64,000 nt of DNA, from NCBI GenBank assembly GCA_965153355.1, contig OZ231126.1:5890001-5954000 (forward strand). Direction: 5' to 3'. Each line of letters opens with the position of its first letter. Position 1 is the first letter of the stretch. Both the position numbers and the translations under genes were made by a program. The stretch comes from Flaccisagitta enflata. Its lineage: Eukaryota > Chaetognatha > Sagittoidea > Aphragmophora. Positions 48,501-61,423 of the stretch are shown in pieces. A model generated the notes under the pieces. It made no database searches, was not told where the DNA came from, and was given only the letters and a program-made list of their open reading frames with translations.

Positions 48501-50721
48501 AGTGGGCAGGGTGATCAAAGTGGAAATCTAGCATTTGAGCATGTAACATGACAACTGGCGAACTGACAGAGAAACTTAAGAGATCACCTGCACCCGACTT
48601 AAAACTTTCAATCAGCACAAAGATACTAACCAATCCATAAACTTGGAGTCCCAGGGTCACCGAGCATAAACTCGGCGAACAATCATGTTGCGTCTCCATC
48701 AAAGGCGCAACTTGTTCGGGGCTATTTCCGTCAAGTTGACCATGTGAATCTTCCCCGAGCCACACCTTCGCCAGGCACAAAGTTTTCAAAGTTTTGCAGT
48801 GGTATAGCAGGAACTCCACATAGTCGTAATAGACGTAATCGTGGATTGAGAGATGCACTAGTTGCTTAATAAGCTGAGGCGTGGAAGCAAGATTGAGGAC
48901 TTTGAATTCTCGGCTTGACTGTTCATGGTCATGACGATGAGAGATATCTGTTCCGTCATAATCAATCACCCCCGCAAGCTCAAGAGACTGAATCTGTAGC
49001 GTGTCCAGAGCTGCTGCAAACATTGGATCAATAGGATGACTCCGAACCCCTGGAACGGTCCGGTCCCCCTGTTCTGCTACTCGGACTTCGCCATAGGTGT
49101 TCAACCCAGGCCACAGCGTCAGAGACTTGAGATCCTTGAAGACGTGAAAAGGATTTTCGCAGACGTCGGTGGTCAGGCGCTCAAAAGGCGTCGACAGGGT
49201 GAGGTGCTTTATCTTTGGATGTCTTGTGGCGATTTTCTTTAACAGGCTGCTGCTCGAGTAAAAGCCCATTGGTAGTCTTAGGTCAGTGAGCTGACTCAGC
49301 TCAGCACAGCCGAACCACAGCGCCCTGTCATTAATAGAGCGAATAAGCAGAAAATGGTTCATACTAGCCATTCAGGTTGAAGATACAGAATTCACTGGAG
49401 CGCATGTCCAGGGACTGAGCAAAATTATGCCTTAAGATACAACTATTGGGTGCTTCACATAACAAAAGTTGTGAATTTCTCTTCGTCCCGCTTACCTCAT
49501 GTGGAATGGTTAATTTTAAGACCCTTACCATTTTTCTTTTCTTCAAAATCATTCATCTTCCGTTTTTTTTAGCGAGCTTTTTGTCAGACTTAATTTGCAT
49601 AATGCAGTGGGATAAATTGTTGTGCTGATGTTTTTTTAAATGATTTTTACTAATTCTTTTTGTCATGAAATTATTTATCAGCTTACTAAGTTAGCTCTTA
49701 CATAGTTTTTGCTATAATATTGAAGTATCCTTACAAATATTATGATTTTCCAATACAAATAACTGCCCTATCAATAACAAAACTATGAAAGGAATTTTTG
49801 ATTCCCATTGATTTCTATGGGTAACTTCAAGGTCAAAACAAAAACGGAAGATGATGGAATTTTTAAAAAAGGAAAATGCTTATCTTCATAATTTTGGTTT
49901 CTATTTTGTAAGTGGGACGAAGGGTTACTACAAATTTTTACTATGCGAAGCATCCAAATGCGACTACTTTACTGCCAATATAGAATTAACTGCAAAACCA
50001 CATGTGTAGTTAGTAGTTTGCCTTTAAGGGGGGCAGGACTTATTAGCGGGTGAGCTCCGGCGGTGCTCTACTAAACACTGGTATTCACTTAAGGCCATGA
50101 AGCTTTCAACATCTAGACTCATTTGCGCCAAGACAGACTTAACTCCTAATACCTGAAAGCGGCGGTGTTTTCCCTTCCCAACCACATCTCAAACATATCG
50201 AGTTTCCTTAAATTGGAGCAACGATGTAGGATGACACGGAGTCGCGCCAACGGAAGCTTAGTTATGCGGTACTCGACCGAAGAATCTGGAGCATCGTCCG
50301 GGAAGCGAAAACTTTTGCTTTGCTCTTTGAGGACGGAGGGAACGCGGGCTTTGAATACGACTTGTTCCGCGTGCGGCAGCGGAAGGAAATCGGCGGCGTG
50401 CGGCGGCGCGGCGTCGTAGCAAACGGCGTTGCGGCCCAAACACACATCGCGCCAGTTGACGGACGTCTGCGTCAACTCGGTCCGCCAGGACTGGCAAACT
50501 CCGGCGCAACGAAGACGATCTTTCGTTGACAGATAGGCGAATAATTTGGCCAAAATGGGAGGCGGCAAAAAGGCGAAAGACTGCGCAGGTAAATCTGGGT
50601 TACGTCTTACCGGATCATCTTGCGCCGGAGGAACAAGTGGAGACGAGTCATCTTGCGTCAGAGGATCAGGTCGAGATGGATCATCAGCGGGTCGTTTTGA
50701 ATTTATTGAGCCATCTTCCAT
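45590..50721 (-). CDS. F-box protein with leucine-rich-like repeats
   Basis: Exons: 50721-50153, 49324-48631, 48350-47978 and 46417 to about 45590, the first three junctions in phase. The N-terminus is Pro/Asp-rich with two PPAQDD-type repeats. An F-box follows at about residues 45-95: LPPPILAKLFAYLSTKDRLR, CAGVCQSWRTEL and WRDVCLG. The rest has degenerate leucine-rich segments (LSQLTDLRLP, IKHLTLS, LKTLCLAKVWLG, LKTLALDV). By family it would be a substrate adaptor of an SCF ubiquitin ligase; the substrate is unknown. In the last exon the reading frame must change near 46040-46090: the upstream frame ends soon after SGCLRYLAF, while the coding pattern continues in another frame (SQLRTCLIAIDLYEKDL) to a stop at 45590. 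A 40-base intron or a one-base indel would explain it. The true 3' end is uncertain, since the stop overlaps a possible GTAAAT donor. Confidence 0.7.
46560..47790. mobile_element. Family 2 element flanked by outward telomere-like tracts
   Basis: 46560-46650 is CCCTAA-like (cccaaccctaaccctaaaac). 46828-46925 is an inverted family 2 end (gggcagcggccccgaaggg to gtccgtccgtcc). 46960-47340 is a minisatellite of ggcccaaatccaagc-type and agacccagatcctgacc-type units. 47500-47660 is the forward family 2 end (attccccctgtgttctacag, ccccttcggggccgctgccc). 47665-47790 is TTAGGG-like (ggttagggttggagataggg repeated). All lie in intron 3 of the F-box gene. Confidence 0.75.
49838..49968 (+). repeat. Dispersed acggaagatga repeat
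   Basis: aaaaacggaagatgatggaa, followed about 100 bases later by actatgcgaagcatcc, matches 5500-5612 (aaaaacggaagatgaaagaa ... gctatgtgaagcatc). Shorter copies of the first word are at 8260 and 11935. Length about 120 bases; no structure is evident. Confidence 0.6.
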
Positions 50722-51279
50722 GATTGATTGGTTGAGAAAAAGAGTTCGATTTTTGAATTAAAGAAAAGATTGGTTTGAACTGATTCTGAAATTTTAAAAA
50801 AGAACGATCATAACAACTGAAGATGATAATTCTACGGTCTGGACCGCTTTTTGAAACAACAAGCCATCACATCAAGTTCTGCAATTGTGTTAACCGTGAC
50901 AATAATATCATAGAATGCTAACAAGGAAGTTATGTATCCAAGTCCACCAAGAGCGTTTAACTATTATGGGTAGAGTTATTACCGCGCGTGTTCCAGCGTC
51001 TTCTAACACTCATCCTAAATCTTGGGCATCTTAAATATGTACGGAAAATACGTAAGGTTACGTATCAAAGTCCAGACCCAACCCACCCTAGAATATCACC
51101 ACGGATCTTCAAAACTGTAACATCCGGACCATTCGAATGAAAGCAGAATGTTTGGTTTACCGAATCGATATTCATTGATGCTCGGAAGTAAATCGTCTGC
51201 AAATCATCGGCTTAGGGCCTTTAATGAAAATCTCGCTTCGAGGTTTCGCGGATGAAAGGAAAAAAAGAGGAAACGAGGT

Positions 51280-54148
51280 TCATGTTTCGTTGGTCCACTT
51301 TTTGTAGAAATCTCGGATGAATTCGATGGAAATTCCCGCTTGACTGTTGAACCGACGCAGCGTCTTCGGACTCACCTGAGAAAGAACAAAGAAAAGTTAG
51401 GACAGGTTTAAAATGAAGCAGCTTGTGTAGCACGAAAGGAAGAGCAGACAGAAACTGTTACGGACTACAACATTTGCAACGAATGCCGACGTCAGTAAAT
51501 TGGCTTACTGGACAGTTTTCGTTGCCGCCGGTTAGAATCGTGACCATAATGCTTCGTGACCCAGTCTCTCTTGTCGCCGACGTAGTTTCTCGTTCCGCCG
51601 ACGCAGTTACTCGTTCCACCGACGCCGCCGATTGTATCCCTGCCGAAACAGCTTCATCTCGTCTTTCATTTTCCTTTTTCGCCGCGGCATCACCGTCTCC
51701 CATCGATTCATTCGCTGTTTCATCTCGCTCATCGACTTTATCGCAGTCTTCCAGCGGTATTTTATCGGCGCCTTTCTCTACTCCAACAGAGTCTGGATCG
51801 ACGGCGTTCGGCGAAGGCGAGGAAGAGGAGGAAGAGGAGGACGCGCGAGGAGAAAAGAAAGCGGCGCAGCTGAGCAACTGCCGCAGCTGGAAGGTCTTTT
51901 TCGAGGACGCGTTCATAGGCGAGGAGGTGACGCGCGGCGATGAGGAAAAGGCCCGGTTTTTGTTGTTGTTGTTGTTGTTGATGCTATTATTCTTATTTTT
52001 ACCGAAGCTATTGTTTCTGCTGTAGTTATTGTTTTTGCCATTGCCGGTGCCAATACCGGTGCACCCTTCGCCATGGTCGTCACTTTCATCTCTCTTTACG
52101 CCCATTTCATTTCCTTCCTTCCCTCCATCCAAATTGCGTTTGAGATCCCCTTGCTTTACCGCCCGTTCTTCGTTGTCGAGTGTTTCTCTTTCCTTCTCCT
52201 CTTCAACATCATCCTTTCCACCTTCTACCTCTTCCCCTTCCTCATCCATGATCTTGTCAACGAGACGGTCATCGCGTTCGGTTTCGGAATTTTGCGGTCG
52301 AACGAATCGATTTCCGTTTTTGAACTGAAGTTCGAGCCACCGAATCGAATCGCGGACTTCGTGAGATGACTTTTTTAACCCGTCCAATTCGTCGATGATC
52401 AAAGCTTGGGGAAAGCGAATGGGACAAATCTGAGATTTGGGGACAGCTGTAGGAGGTTTAGTTGTTATTATTGTAGTTGTGTTGTAGTTGTGTTGTAGTT
52501 GTTGTGTTGTAGTGTTGTAGTTGTTGCGTTGTTGTAGTTGTTGTTGTGTTGTTGCGTTGTTGTAGTTGTTGTTGTGTTGTGGTAGTTGTTGCGTTGTAGT
52601 TGTTGCGTTGTAGTTGTTGCGTTGTAGTTGTTGCGTTGTGGTAGTTGTTGCGTTGTGGTAGTTGTTGCGTTGTGGTAGTTGTTGCGTTGTGGTAGTTGTT
52701 GTGTTGTGGTAGTTGTTGCGTTGTTGTAGTAGTTGTTGCGTTGTTGTAGTTGTTGTTGCGTTCTAGTAGTTAGTGCGTTGTTGTTGCGTTGTTGCGTTGT
52801 TGTTTCGTTGTTGTTGCGTTGTTGTTGCGTTGTTGTTGCGTTGTTGTTGCGTTGTTGTTGCGTTGTTGTTTCGTTGTTGTTGCGTTGTTGTTGCGTTGTT
52901 GTTGCGTTGTTGTTGCGTTGTTGTTGCGTTGTTGTTGCGTTGTTGTTGCGTTGTTGTTGCTGCTGTTGTTGCTGTTGTTGCTGCTGTTGTTGTTGCTGTT
53001 GTTGCTGCTGTTGTTGTTGTGTTGTTTTAATTATTGTTGTTGTTGTAATTGTTGTTGTAATTGTTGTTGTTATTGTGGTTCTTGTTGTTGTGGTTGTTGT
53101 GGTTGTGGTTGTTGCGTTGTTGTAGCGTTGTTGTATCGTAGTTGTTGCGTTGTTGCGTTGTTGTTGCATTGTTGTTGCGTTGTTGTTGCATTGTTGTTGC
53201 ATTGTTGTTGCATTGTTGTTGCATTGTTGTAGTTGTTGCGTTGTTGTAGTTGTTGCGTTGTTGTTGCGTTGTTGCTGCTATTATGCTGTTGTTGCGTTGT
53301 TGTAATTATTGTTGTTGTTGTTGAGGTTGTGGTTGTTGTTATTGTGGTTCTTGTTGTTGTGGTTGTTGAGGTTGTGGTTGTTGCGTTGTTGTAGCGTTGT
53401 TGTATCGTTGTTGTTGCGTTGTTGTTGCATTGTTGTTGCGTTGTTGTTGCATTGTTGTTGCGTTGTTGTTGCATTGTTGTTGCGTTGTTGTTGCATTGTT
53501 GTTGCGTTGTTGTTGCATTGTTGTTGCGTTGTTGTTGCATTGTTGTTGCGTTGTTGTTGCATTGTTGCGTTGTTTGTTGTTGCGTTGTGTTGTTGTTGTT
53601 GTTTGTTGTTGTTGTTGTTGTTGTTGTTGTAGTTGTTGCGTTGTTGTTGCGTTGTTGTAGTTGTTGTTGCGTTGTTGTTGTTGTTGTTGCGTTGTTGTTG
53701 TTGTTGTTGCGTTGTTGTAGTGTGCGTTGTTGTTGTTGTTGTAGTTGCTGTTGTTATTGCTGTTGCTGTTGCTGTTGCTGTTGTTGCTGTTGCTGTTGTT
53801 GCTGTTGTTGTTGCTGCTGTTGTTGCTGTTGTTGTTGTTGTTGTAGCGTTGTTGTAATTATTATTGTTGCGTTGTTGTAATTGTTGTTGTTATTGTTGTT
53901 GTTGTTGTTGTTGTTGTTATTGTTATTGTTGTTGTTGTTATTGTTGTTGTTGTTGTAATTGTTGTTGTTGTTATTGTTGTTTTGTAATTGTAATTGTTGT
54001 AATTGTAGTTGTTTTGTTGTAATTGTAGTTGTTTTGTTGTAATTGTAGTTGTTTTGTTGTAATTGTAGTTGTTTTGTTGTAATTGTAGTTGTTTTGTTGT
54101 TATTGTTGTTGTTGTTGTTGTAATTGTAGTTGTTTTGTTGTTATTGTT

Positions 54149-54207
<59 letters not shown>

Positions 54208-55637
54208 GGTGGTTGTTGTTGTTGTTGTTGTTGTGGTTGTTGTGGTTGTTGTTGTGGTTGTTGTTGGTGTGGCGTGGTTGTTGTTGGTGTGGCGTGGTGG
54301 TTGTTGTCGTTGTTTGGTTGTTGTGTTATTGTGTTGTATTATTGTGTTATCGTGTTGTGGTTGCGTTTTGTCTTTTGTTTTTTTGTGTTGTTGTTGTTCA
54401 AATAAACGGATGGATACAGTCGAGGGGCGCACTCGAAAGAGGCCAATGGGGAGGGGGGGGATATATGTGAGTTGGCCATTCAGTCTCACCGGGAATGACG
54501 ATAACGAATTTCTTGGAAGCTGCGAGTCTTTGGATTAAAGGCAAATGTTCAATCAATGCCGCCGAATTCGGGATCAAATACGGAGACAGCGTTTTAGTCG
54601 GCATACAAGACTCCAAATTCGACACTTCGTTCTGTAAAGAGCAAAGAAGATAAAGGGTAAAGACACTTCGACACTTCACTCTGTGTAGCAAAAGTGTAAA
54701 GAGGAAAGTTGGCGTGCAAATCCAAAATTTGACACTTGTTTCACTTCATTTATGGGAATCACACCAACTGATGAGTCTGACCTCAAACATGTTTTAGACA
54801 TAAGTTATGACCGGTCATCCGACCTCTCATGAGTAGGTAAAATGTTGTCCAACTCAACTGAGAACTCTTTGGTTTAGACCTAATATGAGCTCTTCCATCT
54901 TAACCTACTTTGAGCCTTAGCTGCGCCATCTTGTTCATCAGTTTCTGACGCTTTTCCTCTTCGTCGCCATCGGAGTGATCCTTTGACGGTGTGTCTCTTG
55001 AAGGTGTGTCTCTTGAAGGTGTGTCTCTCGAAGGTGTGTCTCTTAAAGGTGTGTCTCTTGAAGGCGTGTCTCTTGAAGGCGCGTCTCTCGAAGGCGTGCC
55101 TTTTGGCGAGAAGTCATTCGAATCAATGTCTCCCGACGACGTGTCTCTTAAAGGAGTACCTCTTGGTGACATATCCGTGGAAGGATTGTCTCTCGATGGC
55201 GAATTAGTTGACCCATCATCCACCAGAACGTCCATTCCAGATTCGAAGGATGACTGATTTGTCGGCGTCGTTGGCGTATCATTGGCGGTGTCGATGGAGG
55301 CAAATTCACAGGCGTCTTTAGAGGCGGCAGCGTCGCCCCAATAAGATGTCGAGACTGGAGGAAGTCGAATTATGTCGTCGTCGTCGTCATCGTCGTCGTC
55401 ACTCAAGCCTTCTTCCACAATCACATCCGAATCGCACTCCTAGGAACGAAACGAATGTCAATTGCAAACATTCGAAAGTTGTTGTCGTCGTCGTCGTCGC
55501 TGTCGTCATTATCGTCGTTGTCAACGTCATAGACTCGTAGTGTGATACACTCGAAATTTTCATCATCAATCATGATCATTCATCATCAATTCATCATTCA
55601 TCCTCAATTCATCATTCATCATCAATCATTATCATTC

Positions 55638-55672
<35 letters not shown>

Positions 55673-58600
55673 CAGTCCCTACTCTTAGGTCAATGGTATC
55701 CTGATTCAATCGCAGTGAATTTTCATCTCTCAGCACGATTTTCTTGGGCGACCCCATCCTGCCGTCTAAAACCCTTACAGGCCTGTCTCCTTCACCCCAC
55801 ACACTCCGCTCTCCTCCTCTTCCTCCTCCATGTCCCACCTCCATCCTCTCTTCACTCTTCCTTCCATCACCGCCTCGGTCACTTCTTCTCCATCCTCGAT
55901 CACCTTCGAGACCCGCTTCCGTTTCCCCTCTTTCGTCTCGACCATTTAATCTTCTGCCACCACCACTGCCGCCGCCGCCGCCACCACCACCACCACCACC
56001 GACACCTCCCCCTCCTCGGGGTATTCTGTCTCCGCGATTGTTTCGAGATATGAAGCCACCTTCGCGCGAAGATGAGGCAGAGGAAAACTTGCCATGATTC
56101 TGTTTCTTGTTGCCGAATCGGGACCCAAGGAAACCTGAGAGGTTGAAACAGCACATAGGCAAAATGGTATAACTGGGTTATAAAAATCATAATGCTAATG
56201 TTATATTGTCGTTCAAACGATTACAAAAGCCATCACTGGCTAAAGCATCAATCAAGCTGACGCGGCTCTCTGCGCGATACCATTTGAAAAGTACAGCTCT
56301 GATTTTTGTCCCCATCAACTTACACCGTCTTTAAATCGAAATGGCAAATTGTAAACCTTTGTAGCTCCATAACTACCAGCCCAAAAGCCTTCAAATTTTC
56401 AGTGAATGTTAGTAACAACTGACCATTTTGTCATGCCAAAACTCAGATTTTATAACTGAATAGGTTGGGGGTCATTAAAGCATTGAAAAGCTATCAATTT
56501 CATGGAAAAAAAAACAATTTGTCCCAGCTATACTTGGAAGAATCTTTTTTCTTTTAATGCTTTTTTCCTGATTAAGCAAGCTTGAACCCAGGGGTTGGTC
56601 TTAAATGAAGAGTAACAAATCATGAATATAAGTTCTGCTTGAAAATTTCATTATTTTATTGTATTTATGAAGATTTGAATGATTTTCAAATGATCGACAG
56701 TTTGGATTTTAGCAATGATTGCCAAAAACCAATGATAACCTCAATCTATATCCAACGTTTTTCAATTTTTTAGGTAAATGTGTAATCTCTGAAAAAATTC
56801 CTATCATTTGAGACCAACCCCGGAGTTCTAGCTCAATTTTTTTGGTATCTGTATATTGATAGAGACAATTCTTCTCAAAAGAAAAAAAAAAAAAAAAAAA
56901 TCAGCCCTGAAAATTAGGCATATTTTGTTAGTTTTACTGACCCCAAACTATTCAGTATCAAAATCCGTGTTTGGACATGACAAAATGGTCAGTTGTCACC
57001 AACATTCACTGAAAATTTGAAGGTTTATGAGCGAGTAGTTTTGAAGCTACAAAGGTTTACTATTTGCCATTTCGATTTAAAGACGGTGTAGGCCCTCCAA
57101 ATTCTAAATTCTCAGGGGGCGTTTCTAGTCAGGGAAAATCGCGTTTTGAACGGGCCACTCGGTCGCTCGCTACGTTCGTTCGCTCGCACCACTCACTCCG
57201 CTCATTCACTCCGCAGCGCTCCGCTTTGCTACACTCGCTCCATTCACGGGCTCGCTCACTCACTTCGCTCACTCCCTCGTGGGACAGTTGAAATTCTTGA
57301 ATATGTGTTCACACTGTTATCGCGTTTCACGGAAACAAACACGTTTTTGGCGCTCAATAGAAACACGCCCTTACCCTCTCTGTTCCGTTCGTCCTTCCTT
57401 CTCTCTCGGTTCCGCTGCGGTTGCTTCTCCCTGGGCGTCCTTTGTGGAGGAGGAGGTGGAGGTTGAGGAGCCTCGAATATTTTGCGATCGGGGAAAAACT
57501 GAAGCTCGCTCACGTCCTTTTTCATACAAGCAACGTATCTGCACGCGGGGAGGAGGAAGAGGAGAATTTGATGAGCGAGAAGAATGAAAAGAGGAGCGAG
57601 ATGCAGATTGAGAGAAAGAATAGACTAAAAAAGACCACATGAAGATTGCGCGAGGGAGATTGAAAGGGAGAGCGAGATGAAGATTGCGAAAGGATAAGCG
57701 AAAGGGCCAGTGAGCGAAATGAAAAGCGAGAGAAAAAGTGAAGAATAGAGCGATTCAACAAGATATGAACAAAGAGATGACATGATAGCGAGGCTTGAGT
57801 TTCAGTCATTTCCGACCCCGTAATACAGGACCCAAATATCACCCCAAATTTCTGATGGCGGCGATTCTAAGCAGACATTCTTGCATGGAAGTGAGTCCTT
57901 TGATCCCAGAATCAGTCACGTCTTCATAGTTGGCTTTTTCCGTCTCATCCTCGGGTTTGGATTGGGACAACAATCGTTTGAATCCACTCGCGCTTTTCTC
58001 ATATCCTTCGCGGCAATTCTTCAAAATGGAAAGGAGGAAAAAAATACAGTTGAACCCCGCGGCAACAGACCCGCTTTGAACGGAATTTCTGTCGGTTTTA
58101 AATTTTTCTTGTAGCTCTTACAGAGCCCCGCTTATAATAATTAAAAATCATAAGTCCCTTGAAATCCGTCGGAGCGGGATTTTACTGTACGGTACAAATC
58201 ATTAACATTGGCTCGTCTTCACATGGTCCATCGGTCATTGTAGGGTTTAACGCGCATCTTAGATACTGTGTGTGGAGGAGGGGGTATAGTTGTACGCCCC
58301 TGCCCCACCGTAAAACAATAACCTGGAATATGGATAGACTTTGAAGTGCGAGGTCTTCTGGGAGAGCGATGAGTTGTTTCCAATCTTCGTTGGGAGTGGC
58401 TTTCAGAATAGATGACATACGAGAAGTGATTTCCACGCCCGAAGCCCCCAAAATGTCGTTCTCGTGCGGTAGGCGATTCAACAAAAGCGATAATCGATAC
58501 CACAAAGCCTGATAATAGTACAGTAGATCTCGTCTAGACTTGAGATAACGGGGGCAAGCACTATGGAAGAACAAATGAAATTAGAGAGCTGATATTTTGA

Positions 58601-61286
58601 ATATAAACTAATAAAGGAATAATTTATTCCCCATGATACTTGGTTGCCATGGAAACGCATTTCCATGTATTTATGCTAAAATGTCAAAATTTTGAGAAAT
58701 TTTTTGAGGGAACATTGTTTAAAATTAAATCTGCTAAAACTTTCTCACAGAATGGTCTGTAAGAATATTGCTAATTTGGCTGTTGCTAGGGAGCGTATCC
58801 ATGTGTGACAACCCCTAGCAACCGCTAAACGAGCGACATTCTTACAGAATATACTGTGAGAAAGTTGTAACAAATTTTATCTTAAGCAATGTTCCCTCAA
58901 AAAATTTCTCAAAATATTGATACTTTAGCGTAAATACATGGAAATGCGTTTCTATAGCAACCAACTATCATGGGCAATAAAGCATCATTTTATTAGTCTA
59001 TGTTCCAAATATCAATCCCTTGGCTTCATTTGTTAATCTTCAATGCTTTCCCCCGTTATCTCAAGTCTAGATGAGATCTACTGTAGATCATAGAAATCCA
59101 ATTGGTGACCAAATATCCAAAGACTTCCAGGGGCATGTTTCTAAATATGACAACTATCACGATTATTCCGGTAAATCACGTTAACGGCATGAACATACTA
59201 CTTGTACAGTTAAACCCCGCAATATAACGGACGTCAAAGAACCAAATAAACGAATTTTGTAATTGCCAATGTAGAAGTAGAAGAAATTAACATAACAGGA
59301 CCAAGTTTTTTAAACAATTATAGGCGAGTTTCCTTTACTCACGGATCCCTTGAAGCGGGGCTTAACCTAAGCCGGATCAACAAGGCGCGGGGCCCTAAGC
59401 TAGGCTAGGGGCGCGAGGCCCCCTAACCCCCCCTCTTTGCCCCCCTTCTAACCCCCCCTCTTTGCCCCCCCCCTGTTTACCAAATAACTCAAAACCAGTT
59501 GATTAAAATTTAATCTAGCATGCATAACTTCCTGCCTGCCTAAAAGTGATATATTTAAAGAACTAAAAATAAATGAAACAATAAAATATGACATTTCCAT
59601 TACAGTTAAGCATATCACAGTGGAAAAATTCAAAGCAAACATTCCTGGCTTTTTTGGCTGCAAATTTTTGTGACTATGTCATCAACATTAATTTTTCGTA
59701 AAAGTTCATGCTCGACAGACAAAAGAGTATGATTGTTCAAACAATCGCGATCTTGGCTAATAGATGTGCGTTATTCATTTTTTATGCGTTTTAGTTTGGA
59801 GAAAGATCAATTGGTTACTATCATGGAAAGGTAGATGCGAAGCGCTATTTCTATGTCTAGGAAAGTGGATTGGAGTTCGTTCTGCCTCAAAAATACGTAA
59901 TACTGACATTTTTTTATCTTTCTGTCTTTTTCTTTCTTTCTTTCTTTCTTTCTTTTTCTCTCTTTCTTTTTTCTCTCTTTCTCTCTTTCTTTTTCTTTCT
60001 TTCTCTTTTTTTCTTTCCCCCTTTTCTTTTATTCATTTGTCTTTCCAGGGGTGGGTGCTGCAGGCGCGGGGCCCCCCTGAGGCGCGGGGCCCTAAGCTAT
60101 AGCTTTTTTAGCCTATTGGTTGATCCGGCATAGGGCTTAACTGTAATTATACATTTCAAGCGACCCATGAGACAGTGAGGGATGCGAGTGCGCAAGCTTG
60201 TGAATAGAACGAAAAAACGCTTTTAAATGCAAATGTTCGCGTTTATTAACAGATCCAAAAACTGAATACAAGACTAACCTCTTTCCCATAGGCCGAGGTT
60301 GTGACAGCGGCAAAATTCATTTTGAGCCAATCGGCGATGATTTTGACCAAAGAGATGAGTCCTTGTTCATTCATCACTTTCAAATCACCGCTCAAACCTA
60401 CGGTAGGGAAAAGTGAGTGAATGAATGAATGAATGAATGAATAAATTCATGAATGAATAAATTCATGAATGAATAAATGGATATGTGAATGAATGAATAA
60501 ATGAATGAATGAACAAATGAATAAATAAATAAAGAAATAAATAAATAAATAAATAAATAAAATATAATATAATAATAACAAATAAAGAATACCGCCGTTC
60601 AAAGATTCCATCACAAATGAATACCATAAATAAAGGAAGGTGCCTTCGTAACCACCCTCGCCCATGTAGGAGTACATTTCCTGCATGCTTAACCACGCTC
60701 AATTATGCTTCTTTGTAATCATTTCTCATGCTAATAATCGTTTAAGCTTATCCTTAGTTTGCATGCCACGCCCTATAACTCATGGACTTTCATTCTCTGT
60801 TCTATCCTTAGTTATAGATTCGACCTAGCATTAGTGGCTTTAAAGATACGGTAAATTAATAACTGCATGAGAACCCTTACTAACATTAGTCTATCCAAAC
60901 GCACTTTCATAATCGCTTCTATTTGCCTCTCTAGATACTAACACAACTAATCAATTGACACCTGAGCCGGACTTCCCAATAGGCTTAATAGGCTTAAGCC
61001 TAGGGCCCCGCGGTAAGGGGGGCCCCGCGGTACAGCCCTCACCCCTGGAAAAGGGGGAGAGAAAGGGAGAAAGAAAAAGAAAAAAGAAAGAAAAAAGAAA
61101 GAAAGAAGAAAGAAAGAAAGAAAGAAAAAGAAAGAAAAAGAAAGAAAGAGAAAGAAAAAGAAAGAAAAAAGAAAGAAAAGAAAAAAGAAAGAAAAAGAAA
61201 GAAAAAGAAAGAAAAAGAAAAAAGAAAGAAAAAGAAAAAAGAAAGAAAAAGAAGAAAGAAAGAAAGAAAGAAAGAAAGAGAGAAAG

Positions 61287-61353
<67 letters not shown>

Positions 61354-61387
61354 GAGAAAGAGAGAAAGAAAGAAAGAGAGAAAGAGA

Positions 61388-61423
<36 letters not shown>

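Noticed and set aside
50165-50530. Overlapping plus-strand and minus-strand frames over the F-box exon
   Set aside because: They are GC-rich shadows. The F-box motif is in only one minus-strand frame, which also splices in phase.
52468-53660. Asn/Gln/Thr-rich frames (QQQRNNNATT) as a prion-like protein
   Set aside because: They are shadows of the 11- and 22-bp TTG array in an SMG5 intron, open in all frames; splicing in phase from 54490 to 52404 removes them.
55900-56190. Alternative frame (FPWVPIRQQ) as the continuation of SMG5 after IRNLG
   Set aside because: It ends at a stop. An additional exon at 57538-57375 encoding LQFFPDRKIF fits both phases and matches the human protein, so it was inserted instead.
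57140-57300. Repeated cgctcactc words near 57150-57290 as a regulatory array
   Set aside because: Irregular GC-rich tandem words in an intron with no consistent period; no known site could be assigned.
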